A DNA stretch of 64,000 bases from Lichina pygmaea. Taxonomy: Eukaryota; Ascomycota; Lichinomycetes; Lichinales; Lichinaceae. The position numbers were made by a program, and so were the translations under genes. Location: NCBI GenBank assembly GCA_963422465.1, contig OY730174.1:806001-870000 (forward strand), read 5' to 3'. Below are positions 24,794 through 37,156 of the stretch, one piece after another. Every line of letters starts with the position of its first letter. Positions within the stretch are counted from its first letter, which is position 1. The notes under the pieces were generated by a model that did not search any database, was not told the origin of the DNA, and worked only from the letters and a program-made list of their open reading frames with translations.

Positions 24794-25998
24794 TCACGTC
24801 TCGCCTTCTTGATTGTTCTCGGCGCCGGGCACGTCGGCGTCGTCGTGGGCGACGCCGGCCTTTTCACACGCCTCGGTCAACGTCTCGATCGTCTTTTTGG
24901 CGCGGGCCAAGTCAGCTTTGGCCTTGTCGGCGTTCGCGCTGAGCTCTGTTATCGCTTGCTCGGTGAGCAGCTTCTCGAGGGTCCACTTCTCGATGTTCTG
25001 AGTCTCGTTCTCCTTGAGTTGCGTGATGAAATGCACCGCGCGCTGGAGGATGGCACCCTTGTTCTTTTCACAGCCGGGGACGATCTTTGCGATCTCGTTG
25101 ATCCCTTCGTTTATCGTCTCTCGTCGGCGCCGCTCGACTGCGCTTCGGTCAGCTTGGAGGGAAGAGGAGGCGGAGGAGGCCACGAGGGCACGGCGTCGCA
25201 TCGCTTACCTTCCTTGTGGTTGTCCCGCCTGACGCGGTGCCACTCGTCGGACCCGACGGCCAGCTTCCGCCCGCCGCCGGACTCGCCGTTTGACGACCGT
25301 CTGCCGCCGGGGCCCTGGGAAGAGCGCCCTCCACCGGCGGCGTTGTCGCCCGTGCCGTGCTGTTCACCGTTGCTGTCATCGCTGACTGCGAAGGAGCCGT
25401 CCATGGTGCGTTCGTTTTCGACCGCCGGGTTGTTTGCGAAGGCCAGGTCCGTCGACTGGGGAACGGTCATGGTAGGGAATATGCCCGCCAGGGCCGCGAC
25501 GGCAGCGTTGGCGGCGTCGGCCTGGTTGGAGCCCCCCGCCGTGCCGACCTGGGCGTTCGTCTGGTCCGTGTGGCCGGGTTCGGACAGGGGGACGAAATCG
25601 AGCGAGTTGGACGACGACGACTGCGCGGCTTGATTGTTCTCCATGCCGGCCTCTGGCTGGGCCCCGACCGGCTGGACGGCCATCAGCGCCGCGCCCACAG
25701 GATCCTTGAGCTCGCCGGTCGACACGTTTCCGGCCTCGATGGCCGTCCCGTCGTTCGCCGCCACGCGCTTGGCCCCTCCGCGACGGGAACCATCGCCGGT
25801 CGCGGGGCCTTGCGGTTCTGGACCCTCACGCTTTCGTTTCTGGACCGAGACGCTGTTGATGGAGACGGCGACGGCGCGCCCCATGGTGCCTTCGCGGCCG
25901 AGCTCGACTCCATGCAGGGTCCCTTCGGCTCGTTGCATCGGCGTCGACGGCGCACCGGCGGCTTGCGGCGCCTTGTTGACGGCTGTCTGGCCCGCCAT
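24794..25998 (-). CDS. CBF1: CBF1/CPF1-type bHLH transcription factor
   Basis: Centromere-binding-factor-1-type bHLH protein. In yeasts it binds RTCACRTG at centromeres and at methionine and other promoters. Two exons (25998-25209 and 25137-24794) sum to 1134 nt, 377 residues. The DNA-binding basic region reads NHKEVERRRRETINEGINEI, with the H-x3-E-x3-R set that reads CACGTG E-boxes. The single 71-nt intron falls inside it, after the first G of the Val codon. Helix 2 is KNKGAILQRAVHFITQLKEN, followed by a leucine-rich coiled-coil (EKWTLEKLLTEQAI). The N-terminal 250 residues are low complexity, rich in Ala, Gly, Asn and Ser. An AG just upstream of the ATG, at about 26031, suggests a 5'UTR intron. 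Confidence 0.92.
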
Positions 25999-26330
25999 CG
26001 ATGAAAGCACTCCGCTGATGACGGCACCTAGCCAACGAAAGAAGTATGCGGACGACAAAAGGGTTCTGATCTCAGGCACGAGAGGGTCTGGATGAGTGGA
26101 TGTGAGGGAACAAGTGAGAGCTCAGAGCTTGTCGCCACTCGGAGTCGCCGTTATTCTCCGCCGTCCGGGGTTTTTTCCGGACGACGTGACCGGCTTTTGT
26201 GGTCGCGACTATATAGCACCCCAATCTTGCTGAGCCTCTTCTCGACACCGTATCGACTTTTTGGCGGCGGCGGGGCGTTCGTTGACCTCGTGATCTGGAG
26301 AGTGCACAAGTGATGATCGAACGGGCGATT

Positions 26331-26723
26331 CACGTGCCCAAGAGCGGTCGAAGTCACGAGGACAAGCCAGCACGTGTATGGGATGATTGTTGGGGTTTTG
26401 GAGAGAGCGAGCGAGAGAAGGAAAAGAGGGGGCGGCCGAAGGAACTGGGCCGACGCCGAAGCCGGGGCCGGAATCTCGCTTAGCGAGGTCACGCGCCGGG
26501 TGGGTAACGTGACTTGCTGCTTACGTACGGCACTGCATGATGGGATCGCACGTGACCTATTCAACATCCCAGCTCAACGACCTTATGCTGGTATTCTCTT
26601 CTTTCTATGAATAAGAATGAAGGCTAGCTCTTGCAAGCCCGGTTCTTACGAGTATATGCGTCCGTTGTTAGTGGTGAAGTCGTTGCTGAGTATATCACGT
26701 GAGCCACGGTATTCCATCACGTG
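26331..26723. promoter_or_regulatory. Cluster of five CACGTG E-boxes upstream of CBF1
   Basis: Perfect CACGTG hexamers at 26331, 26371, 26549, 26696 and 26718, plus near matches (GTAACGTGAC near 26507, ATCATGTGAC near 26752). They lie about 330-725 bp upstream of the CBF1 start codon. The last two sit in TCACGTGA contexts. CACGTG is the sequence that CBF1-type bHLH proteins recognise, so autoregulation is a reasonable inference. No gene lies between them. Confidence 0.6.
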
Positions 26724-27189
26724 ACGAGTCTCATCGCCTGTACCTAATCAATCATGTGACCATCTTCTGGAGTCGAGCGTACGAGTACTGAACTTCCGTA
26801 CCGATACTGCTCCTCTTAGGGGCCGCGTGAGGGTACTGGCTCCCACGACCCTGTACCGGTACTACGAGTAAAGAACCTCTCCCAGACAGTGCCAGATGCA
26901 CCCAGTACGAGTAGGCATGGCTGCAAACAGTAGCACCGGGCTGTCGAGAGATTGCCTCACCATTGACCGAACAGCGGATCTCCCAGGAGACCTCCAAGCC
27001 GTCAGATCACCAGGACTCACTTCCAACCAGGAGCTCAGCGGCCGGCGACTCCGCCGCCGGTGAGAACGGTCTCCACCGGCCGCCACCAAGCCACGGTGGA
27101 GAGAACCACGGACTCCGGCTAGTCTCTCCCCTCGCTGTCAGTCTCCATCGTCAGTCATGTTTTGACCAGTCTTCCTTTTCTCATCACGG

Positions 27190-28700
27190 AACGTTGAGTT
27201 GCCGGGCTGTAGCGGACATGACTGGACAATTCACTCGGGACGTAGCCGGTCGTGTCGGAAACAGCCATGGCGAGGGCAAGCTTCGGCCTAGAGACATTGG
27301 GTACTTCGAACCGAATGACGGCGGCTTGTTCACCGTCAAGGACGGTGGCCATATCCACCATAATGTCTACGACTTCACGAACCGTATGAAGGTGGTTGCA
27401 GTGACCGCGGGCACAAGGTAGCTCCTCCGTGTCGTCGATCGGTGTCTATTGGGCGAGGCCTAACAATGGTACGATCGTGAGCTAGACAAGCTTTGCCGGC
27501 TTGGCCTGCAGAGTGAAGGAGCATCCACCGAAGATTGGACCCAGGCGCTTGAAGCCCGCTTCAGGCAGGCTCGAGGTGCTGCTCTGAAAGACCTTGAACG
27601 ATGCCACTACTCCGTGAAGGAGCTATATCGTGGGAAATCACCCGCAGACTTCGTGCAGGAGGTCATGTTGCTTGGACAGGCTGCAGGAATAGTGCCTACG
27701 GAGGGAGCGCAGATCATGCTAGCGTACGAGCACAGACGCCAGGCTACGAGCAAACCTTCCGAAGCCCACCGATACCACCACCGTCGCAGACTTCCTACGA
27801 GACGTCAACAACATAAAGCGCCTATGGATGAGAATCTACCATTACCCTGGAATCAATCGTGAGAATACCGGGAGGACGACCACAGATATGTTCGCCAGTA
27901 CGCTAGACCAGGCAGCACCAATGCCCCACCGCGGCCGGCCGTGGCAACGTGCATCTAGACTGGGCAGCTATCTCATATCTGGTCCCAGCTATGGCTACGG
28001 CTACAGCCGCGATGCTTCCTCGTCGCGGAGATGCTGGAATGGCCGGCGCCCGCAAAACAGAACCGGAAGGATCACTGGGACGACGAACCGAGGCCACGCT
28101 GGCCGTCCCCCGTGGAAAGGATATGGTAGCCGGGTCCACAACGCTGAGGCGGATGAGACAGCAGAGGCTCCCACCGGATACGCCGAGTTTCAGGCATGGG
28201 CTGAACGAGAACGGGCCTACTGGCGAGGCCGCAGCGTGACGGACGACGACGGCGAATCCGGCAAAGGCCCGACCGAGACGTGGACCCTCGAGAATGCCGG
28301 AGGATCGAGCGAGCAGCGGCTCGACACCGATACCATGGTTGCTGTATCAACGCTCCCTAGATGTCGAAACTGCAAGCGCACGTTCCCATCCAGCAATCGA
28401 CTACGTCGCCGTATCCGAGCCAGATGCGCCGGTAGGAAACCAGTTGGACCGAAGCTGGTCGAGGATCAGGAGCCGACAGGCAACGTGCCATTGGCAATCG
28501 GCCAAAGGAAATCAAGGAGCTTGTGGGTAGAGACAACATGGGAGGCTATATGGCCACGGATGAAGCCGGCGTAACTCCAGGACAGACCTTTGTCAAGCCT
28601 GAGGATGACTACAAGGGCACATCTGCCTACAAGATCACAAAGCTTGTACGCAGACAGCAAAGCCGAGGGCCCACTTCCTCCCTCATTCGATGAAAGGGTC
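27190..28700 (+). pseudogene. Decayed retrotransposon gag-like relic
   Basis: Fragments in shifting frames resemble the gag of LTR retroelements common in Pezizomycotina. They are DIGYFEPND...VYDFTNRMKVVA near 27290-27400, then ARGAALKDLERCHYSVKELY and ADFVQEVMLLGQAAGI near 27570-27700, both in one frame interrupted by stops. After a frame change there is an Arg/Gly-rich region and a C2H2-like knuckle, CRNCKRTFPSSNRL...RARC, near 28350-28430. The stops and frame changes rule out an intact protein. No protease, reverse transcriptase or integrase follows, and I see no clear LTR pair, so this is a truncated copy. Identification rests on motif memory and is moderately secure. Confidence 0.6.
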
Positions 28701-30359
28701 TGAGCTTTGTCGATGATGCCTGGCACACCCAAGACGAGCTCCCAGAGATAAGAGCTACCGGTCGTGGGGCAGTTGAAGTGTCAGCCGCTATCCGTGAAGC
28801 GCACACGCGCTCAAGCACGACAAGAATGAGCGGTCGCCAGTTTTTGGACGTCCAGAATAGACAGTCATGTCAACGCTACTTCTTTGCTACAAGTTGCACT
28901 ACTGCTACATCATAGCTTCCAACTGCCAGGGTCCGTTCCAGTGGGGTGATGTTCTTTTGCGAATCAGGGGACTTGTCATGATTGAGTGCATGTGATGCTG
29001 GAGCACAGGCCTGGTAGTCCCACTCACCCCTCAAGACTTGCAGCCAGCCTTGTGGTCAATCTGTAGCTCATCCTCCATCCCTCATCGATCCAAGAGTCAT
29101 GACGATCAGCACACCTCGAGCCAGTAGGTAAATTTGTATCTACAGGTTGAAGGGCTCTGTAAGTTCCATTTCACTCTGTAAGTTGCACAGCATATATCGT
29201 TGTACTCGTACTCCATGCATACCGTACTGGGACTCTACAAACTTACACTTTGTGCTTCTTAAGTAGTACTGTACGTAGGGCAGCTGATGCAGCAGCAACA
29301 GTCCCCCCCATCTCCATCAAGTATGTACTACATCATTCACATCAAAAAAGACAGACCCTGCACAAGAAAGCTTCTGTACACACTTACTGCACACTTGGAC
29401 ATACTAACAGGAGTTCCTGTACGTACAGTGCACATAGTATGCATCATCTGCAAACTATTTGCAAGGGTAGTGTATGTATGTGACCCTCATGCTGTTGTTG
29501 TTGTTGTTGTTGTTGTTGTTTGTTCTTACAACAACTCCAAAGTCAGCGCTTGAAAAACATGCCCATCGAGAGCAGGTGATGGCGTGCTGTCAAGAGTGGT
29601 TCACACCTTCAAACAGCATCAACAGCAGCCCAGAACCAACAAGAAGATGTTGTCCCTTGACATGATTCTTCCACGGTCATCAATCTCGTCGAGGCAGAAG
29701 AGCAAAGTGGATGAGCCAGCGAAACCTCGAAGACCAGATTGAACTTCGCCGGGGGGGGGGGGGGGGGCAAGTCGAATACCCACCGGGGAGGGCAGAAGAA
29801 GCAAATCGAATCTCGCCCAAGGGGAGTGGGGGGGGGGGGGGGGGGGGGGAGCAGAAAAGGAAATGGAAGACCAAGGCCGAAAGGCGAGCGAAAGGGGCAA
29901 GTGGCAAGACCAGGTAACGAAAATGATCTATCTACCGTAGCAGCTTTCGGAGCAGCTTTAGCTTATGAGGGCAGCTCTAGCTCATCGGGGGGGGGGGGGG
30001 GGGGGGGCAACTCTGGTTCACGGGGCAGCTCCAATTCGTAGAGCAGCTTTGATCAGTAGGGTAGCTCAACGTAGTCGATCCGTAGAGCAGCTCTAGCTCA
30101 TCCAGCAACTTTGATTCACTGCCCACCCTTTAATGCACAAGGCCAGCTTCGATAGATAAGAGCAGCTTTTGACGCCCCTACGGCGATATAGTGGAACACC
30201 CCCCTGGCCCCCCTTCTTCCTGGAGTGTCTACTTGGAATGGGAGGTACATGGTGTTTCTTACGACACTACTGACAAGGATTTTCCATGGCGACGGTGACA
30301 AAGGATGTTCTATGACGAAGACGACGTGGATTGTCTATGACGAAGACGACGTGGATTGT
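28701..30359. other. Intergenic region with three long poly(G) runs
   Basis: No gene was recognised. It contains GTAC-rich DNA at about 29200-29440, a (TTG)n run at about 29492-29520, G17 at 29751-29767, G22 at 29828-29849 and G21 at 29987-30007. Around the G runs there are degenerate AGCAGCT(C/T)TAGCTCAT-like repeats up to about 30170. Confidence 0.55.
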
Positions 30360-33300
30360 CTATGATGGAGGCGACGACGGCGACGACGATGACAACGGAG
30401 TAGAGGTGACCAAACCAGCCTCGTTGACCAGCTCGTAGAAGAGTCCCTTCCGTCGGATGAGTTCGTCGGGCGTGTCAAACTCCTTGACCTGGCCGTGGTC
30501 GAGCACGAGGATGCGGTCCGAGTCGAGGATGGTGTTGATGCGATGCGCGATCGTGACGATGGTGCGGTGCTGGAACGTGTCGCTGGTGCGCAGCGTCGCC
30601 TGGATCAGCGCGTCGGTCTCGATGTCGATCGACCCCGTCGCCTCGTCGAGGACGAGGATGTTGGACGGCGTCAGCAGGGCACGCGCCAACGAGATGAGCT
30701 GTCGCTGGCCCTGGCTCAGGTTCGAGCCGGCTTCGTGCACGGCCGCGTCGAGCTGGCCGTCCATGCTCGAGACGTGCTCCTTGAGCCGCGCGTGCTCCAG
30801 CACCGCCCACAGCTCCGTGTCGGCGTGCACGTGCCCCGGGTCGAGGTTGTCCCGGATCGTGCCCTGGAAGAGCGCTGCGTCCTGCGGGATGATGGCGAGG
30901 CGCCGCCGCAGGTCGTACAGCCCGATCGTCGACGTGTTCACGTCGTCGATGACGATCGCGCCCGAGGCCGGCTCGATGATGCGGAAGAGCGCCAGGGTCA
31001 ACGTCGACTTGCCGGCGCCGGTGCGGCCGACGACGCCGATCTTCTCGCGCGGTCGGATGTCGACGTCGACGTTCCTCAGGGCCGGGTCCAGCTCGGGCCG
31101 GTACCGGGCGCTGTAGTTCTGGAACGACACCGCCCCGTGCGCAGGCCAGCCCGAGCTCGTGAGCCGGTTGTCCGGGACGATGTCCGGCGCTTCGCTCGGG
31201 AGCCGCGCGTACTCGAGCACGCGTTCGACCGAGACGATGTTCGTCTCGACTTCGACCGTCTGCCGCACGATGAAGTTGAGCGCCTGCGTGATCATCAGGG
31301 CGTACGACAGCGAGAGACCGGCCATGCCCGCCGACAGGCCGCGGCCGGTCGTGACCGCGACCGTGGCCAGCCCTGCCGCCGCGAGGATGATGAGGGAGCC
31401 GATGAACTCGAGCCGCACCGCGAGCCATCGGTTGGCGCTGACGGACGGGAAGTAGGCCCGCATGTTGACGTCAACCTGCGACTGGTTCTCTCGCACGAAC
31501 CTCTTCTCGGCTCGGTAGGCGCGAATCGTCGCCAGCCCCGCCAGCGTCTCCTGAAAGTGCCCGTAGATTGGGCTTCTCGTGGTGCTGTCCAGACGCTTGA
31601 GCTCGCGCGAGGTTCGCAGGTAGTACCGCTGGTAGTACAGATAGACGATCGACAGTGGGACGATCATCGCCGTGAAGGTCGGCGTCGTGGCCGAGATCAG
31701 GAGGATGGCGCTGAAGGCGCGGAGCAGGTTGGAGAACAAGAAGCTGAAACTGCGCGAGATGACCTCGTCGATCCTGTAGATGTCGCTGGAGAACCGATTC
31801 AGGATCCGGCCCGCCGGCGTCGTCTCGAAGAAGTTCATCGGCGAGTGGAAGATGGCGTTGGCCATCTTCTCGTGTAGCTTGCGCGAGGCCTCGATCGAGC
31901 AGAGGAGAAGCATGACCAGCGTTTGCACCGCCGTCAGAAACGCGGCCCCCAGCCCAAACGCCAGATATATCCCGATGTACCTACCGACGTGCTGGTTCTG
32001 ACCGGTTTTGCCGTTACTTTCCGCCCAGTGCTCCAGCCACAGATTGCCACCTGCAACGCATCGTCAGTTGAAGATCGAGCGAGACGGGGGGGGGGGGGGG
32101 GCGCAAGAAGATATGCGACGGGGGCGAAAAGGGTGCTTACCGACTTGAGCACCGTGATTTGCAACAAGCATAGATAGATACACGGCAACGGCTCCCAGGT
32201 TGCTGGCCTTGGCATACTGAAGGTAAACATCCCACTTGACCTTGCCCTGTTGCATGGCCTCCCTTGACCGAGCGGTCCTGGGTGCGCCTTTGCCTTCCTC
32301 CTCGTCCGCGCCACGACCGTGCGACGGCGACGCACGGACGCTGACGGTGCTGGCACGGCGAAGCGTCTTCGAGCTCGGGCGTCGAGGCCGCGGTGCATCT
32401 GGAGCGATGGACTCAAGATGGGGCACGTCGGCCGGCCCGGCAGCTGCCTCGTCCTCGTCATCCGACACGACCGCGGTCGATGATTCCCCGGCGCTGCCGT
32501 CTCCGCTGTCGTCCTCGCCGCTCCTTACTCCTGCACCTTCTACCGCCCCTCCTTCGGGCTCGGCCTCGGCGTCCTGTTGATTGTTGGAGGCACGCACGAG
32601 GCTGGCGACATCCATGTTCCTGCTCATGAGCTCATCGTAGCCTCCACGCTCCACGACGCTGCCATCTCGGAGCAGCACGATCGAGTCTGCCTCGCGGAGG
32701 ACGGGGATGGAGTTCGTCGCCAAGACCCTTGTCTTGCCGCGCAGCAAGCCCTTCGGCCCGAGCACGCGATCGATCAAGCGTCTCCCAACATGCTGGTCAA
32801 CGCTGGCCAGGACGTCGTCGAGCAGGTAGATGTCGCTCCGCGCATACACCGCACGTGCCAGGGCGACTCGAGCCTTTTGTCCGCCGCTCAGGGATATCCC
32901 CCGCTCGCCAACCTCCGTCTGATCTCCGTCGGGCAGCGTCGGGAAATCCTCAGCCAGGGCACAGGCGTTGACGGTCGAGTCGTAGAAGGCGGGATCCCAA
33001 CGGTGGCCGAACACGATGTTCTCGCGGATGGTCGTGTTCATGACCCACGGTTGTTGAGCGACGTAGGCGACGGAGCCGTGTGCGACGACTTCGCCGTTCA
33101 GTTTGAAGAGATCGCCCAACATGGCTTGCAGGAGCGAGGATTTGCCGGCGCCGACTCGGCCCACGATACAGGACAGCGTTCCCTTGTTGGCCGAGAACGA
33201 TATGTCGCGAAGCACGTGGCGGCCCTCGGTTTTGTTCCACGTGAAGGAGGCATCCCGGATACGGACGGTCTCGGCACCCGGCTGGGTTTGCGTCTCGCGG

Positions 33301-35312
33301 CGGACGACGGCGTCGGGCTGCAGCTCCTCGGCGGTGAGAAAGCCTGTCAATCGAGACGCCGCCACCGTCGCCTCGACGATGGCGCTGATGACCAAGGGCA
33401 GAATAGCCAGGGGAAAGGTGAGCAGGTTGAAAAGCGTCAGGGCAGGGAAGACGACGTCGGCCGTGAGAGGCCGCCTCTGGGTGAGGACAAAGACGGCGAA
33501 GGTGGAGCAGGAGACCAGGAATGGGGTGGTCAGCCAGGTGAAGCTGGCCACCGCTTGCAGAGCACCGATCTTCCGAAGCGTCCCGAGCTCTCGGTTCCGG
33601 ACGGAGCTGAGCTTCTTCATGAACGCCATGGTCCAAGCATACAGTTTGATACCTGAGCGTGCGATCAGCAGAGTTCGGGCAGCGGAAAGACTCTTCTGCC
33701 TTCCTTCCGGGAAACAGTCCCGGCAGAGATGCGAGAACGTGACCTGCCCAGGTGGAGTTCCGCTCACTTTTCATGTTGTTCAGGATCTCGGCCATCAGCC
33801 TCGATCGAGCGTCTTTGTTCTGCATCTGCCGCTTCTGAAGCGTCTTCGAAAGCTTGGCCACCAGCCCGTTGACCGGCACCATCATGATCATGGCACCGAC
33901 ACCGGCGAGCATGCTCCAGCCTATCAGCTCGTACAGGGACAGCATGCAGAGGATGATCTGCAGCGGCGCGGACCACAGCTGCTGACCGTACTGCGAGATG
34001 TCCTGAAGCCGTTCGACGTCGACGGCCATGTAGTTGACCGTGTCACCGGTCGAGCGGGTGATCTTGGCCTCGTTGGATAGTCGTAGAGATTTGGCATAGA
34101 TGGCCGTCACAAGGGACGACTTGACCCGCATGCCGGTCTCGAAGGCCCGCTGAAAATACTGATGCAGGCACACCGTCTGCGACATGGCCACGGCAAACAT
34201 GGCCAGAGCGATAGCGGCGCCCCGGATTGCCGGCTGCGGCTCGGGCGTGCGGTAGGAATCGATGTAATTGATCAGGAGCCGCAGGAGCTGCGGTTGTACG
34301 AAGCCCAGGACATCGCTTCCAGACTTGAACACGCCGCCGACCAGATAGGGAAAGCCGAAGGCTCTGAAGAGGGCGATCCAGAGGGAGGGCTTCTTCTTCT
34401 TCTTCTTCTTCTTCTTGTCGAGCTCCAGTCGCCACGCGTGCTCAAACCTATCGCTGGTGTTCTGCGCCCGATCATGGCGTCGCAGGTTCCACAAATCCTC
34501 TTCGGTCAGGTACTCCTTGTGCCCGTATCTCATCATCGGCGTCATCCAGGCAAAGGTCAGCCTAGAGAATACGTCGGCGTACTCGACCGGGCTCTCGTCC
34601 TCCTCGCCCAAGGCAAGATATGGGGACCAGGGCTTGGGCACCAGCCACTCCCAGAGGAACTGGATCGACGCCAGACCATAGCCGATGCTGAAGGCGACAA
34701 AGTAGGGCAACGCGGTCCGATGTGCTCGCTGCGAGACGAGGGAGCGGAGCTTGACGGCGTGGGCAACGAGATAGAACAGCCAGAAGAGAAGGACGACGGC
34801 GTTGGGAGCGCGCGAACGATTATGCTCAAGGTACTCGACGCACGTAATGACGAGGAGCGATGCGAGAGAAACGAAGGCGGTCCAGACGCGGAAGTCATCC
34901 GGTCGCACGTGATCGTACGTCGCAATCTGGAGGCCGGCTTGGACGACGGTGACAACAAACAGAGCCCCCAATAGAGCCTGTCGAGGAAACGTCAACCATA
35001 AACCGGGTAGCTTAGCTTCAGGGAGCGTACCAATTTCGTGTAGAGGTGCCAGTTGCTGGTCATCGGGCGAGGCTCCTTCCGCTTGATCAACCACCAGGCC
35101 GCTGCGGCGCCGAAGACGATGCCCAAGGCGGCCACGAGACATATCCAGACATCCAAGAAGCAGGGGCTGAAGTCATAGCGGAACGGACTCATGGGGCCCC
35201 ATCCCTCGGGGTCTACGCACAAGGAGTGCCATGCGTTAGTAGTTGTGGCTGAAAGGTGTTCTGTCGCAGTTTCCCCGAGCCGAACCAAAGGTGCCTGTCG
35301 GGACATCGCCAC
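30360..35312 (-). CDS. YCF1: Vacuolar glutathione-conjugate ABCC transporter (Ycf1-like)
   Basis: Ycf1-type ABCC pumps move glutathione S-conjugates, including metal complexes, into the vacuole. Exons 35312-35031, 34977-33768, 33652-32141 and 32050-30360 sum to 4695 nt, 1564 residues, close to yeast Ycf1 (1515). The N-terminal CVDPEGWGPMSPF...DFSPCFLD matches the Ycf1 start, followed by TMD0. NBD1 (Walker A GRVGAGKS near residue 665, LSGGQKAR, Walker B YLLDDVLASVD) has Asp at the catalytic position, as is usual for ABCC. NBD2 (GRTGAGKS near 1345, LSQGQRQ, VLDEATGSID) is canonical. A (CTT)n microsatellite codes nine Lys after the first cytosolic region. The third intron (32051-32140) contains a 16-nt G run (C run in the mRNA sense). 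The NBD1-TMD2 linker is acidic and Ser-rich, like the regulatory linker of Ycf1. Confidence 0.92.
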
Positions 35313-35619
35313 GATGCTTCCGATGCGCGCCGCTCTCGCCGTCTATTTCCTTGTGGCGCACGCCAAGGCTTTGATGTGACAGCTGCCGAGTCCAGACTTC
35401 CCCATGAGTTTGATCAGTCTTGATGTTGATTAGCGATTGAATATGGAGCTGGAGAGGGCGGGAGAGGGGGGGTGGGGTGTTTATCCTCACAACCCTCCAG
35501 GCACCGAACCAAAGTACGAGTATGAGCCATCCACGGTGCGCATGAGCAGCGCCGGCATGATCCGGGATTAGAGAGGTACCCGGAATAAAGGTTTTCCCGA
35601 GGCCCGGCGAGGGGGTGAG

Positions 35620-35626
35620 TTACTAA
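35620..35626. promoter_or_regulatory. TTACTAA, candidate Yap1-type response element
   Basis: A perfect TTACTAA (consensus TTA(C/G)TAA) lies 308 bp upstream of the YCF1 start codon. In budding yeast YCF1 is a known Yap1 target, so the location is suggestive. A single heptamer can occur by chance. Confidence 0.35.
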
Positions 35627-37156
35627 TCATGACTTTCAACCGACTTACGTATTAAAAGAAATGCCGAACAGGGCTGGTCCCCGAAGAAACAATCTACCTC
35701 GTAAGGGATACTAGCGGTCCCGGCACTTCTAGCGTGGTTCCACCAACCCCACCTCTTCAATGATGCAGTACGTAACGTACGTACGTACGAGTACTCCGTA
35801 CTCCGTACACTGGTGGTTTGTACGGAGGTACATGCTTGCAGTCTTGACACTAGAAACCGACTCACGAGGACTATCTAACTGATTCAGAAGTCACAAGGAT
35901 GTTTCTTCCAGTTTATCTTCGGATCAATGAAGAGGCTCAGTTTTCAAAGGTGATGATAGAAGCTCCTGCGCGTACGTACATATGTACAGTACGTATGTAT
36001 GTACCCCGTACGTACTACGGAAGGTACGTATGGCACCTACGGACAATCCCTCCGGTATACCCTACTTATGCAAACTGGACATTTATCATAGGGAGCATAA
36101 GTACATACGTACTCCGGAACTGTTGACAAGTCAGCCTTCCATGCCCCGACCACTTGACTCCACACGGCTGACGGTCTCCACAGCCCCAAAAATGGCATGA
36201 ATAACATCCAAATTGAGGTTCGGCTATAGAAGTGTAGAGTTAGGTATTGGGTACGACTAGGAAGAAAATACGACTGAGAAAGGTGTGTGTGTGATGCCTC
36301 CAACAGTTATAACACTTACATCCTGCTCAACTTTGAAAAGTACTTAGGTTTCAGTGGCACGGTTTGGTGCAGCGCATGTATCCTGGTACGTACCGTTAGC
36401 CAAGGGGGGTATGGTTGTAACAAGGGGGGGCATGGTAAGCAAAAGGTTGTATAGAGGGGGGCATCGCATTAATTGTCCGTTAAGATACGTTTAGTACACC
36501 CTTGTACTCTGTGCCGACCAGTCACGCCACTGCTGACCGCCGACCGCTGACCGCCGATCTGACTGCCCCGCAACTACAACCCCACCGACCACTGACTGCC
36601 CGCGACTGCCCTCGCTTGTACGCTTAGTTAGTGACTCCCAGTTGTGATATGTAGAGAACAGGCCTCTCACCACTGATGTACAATGGCACAGGGGTACAAG
36701 GGCGTGGTACGATAGGTACCAGTAAGGCAGTACATACTTGTACGCTATAGAAAGGAGGGCGCTAACCACACGTGCGACAACCTGATTTCACTCAACTGTG
36801 ACGGGGCACCCCTACAGGGCATGGATGCCTTTCCTAGGGCAGCAAGACAATCAATTGCTCCCTAGTACGTCTCCATCTCAGAGATGAATCTCGCGATGTT
36901 CTAGCTAGGAAGCGAAAATGCTTTTGTGTGAGCATCGGAGCAATGATTTTCTGCTCCGAGAGCCCTCTAGTCTTCGACCCCCCAACAGCTATGGTACATG
37001 TCTCTTGCACATCAGTGCGGACCGTACGTACTCCTTGCTTCTCGATAGATACCTAGACTGCGATTTGATGACAAGGCAAATTCAAGGTACCGGTACTGTA
37101 CGGAGTACATACGTAGCCTTGACCATCGAATCTTCCATCAAGGATACCTTAATCTC
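35627..37156. other. Gene-free GTAC-rich region
   Basis: No gene is visible. GTACGTAC and TACGTA palindromes are dense at about 35770-36110, 36380-36400 and 36690-36730. Short direct repeats of GACCGCTGACCGCC type lie around 36530-36610. Confidence 0.55.
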
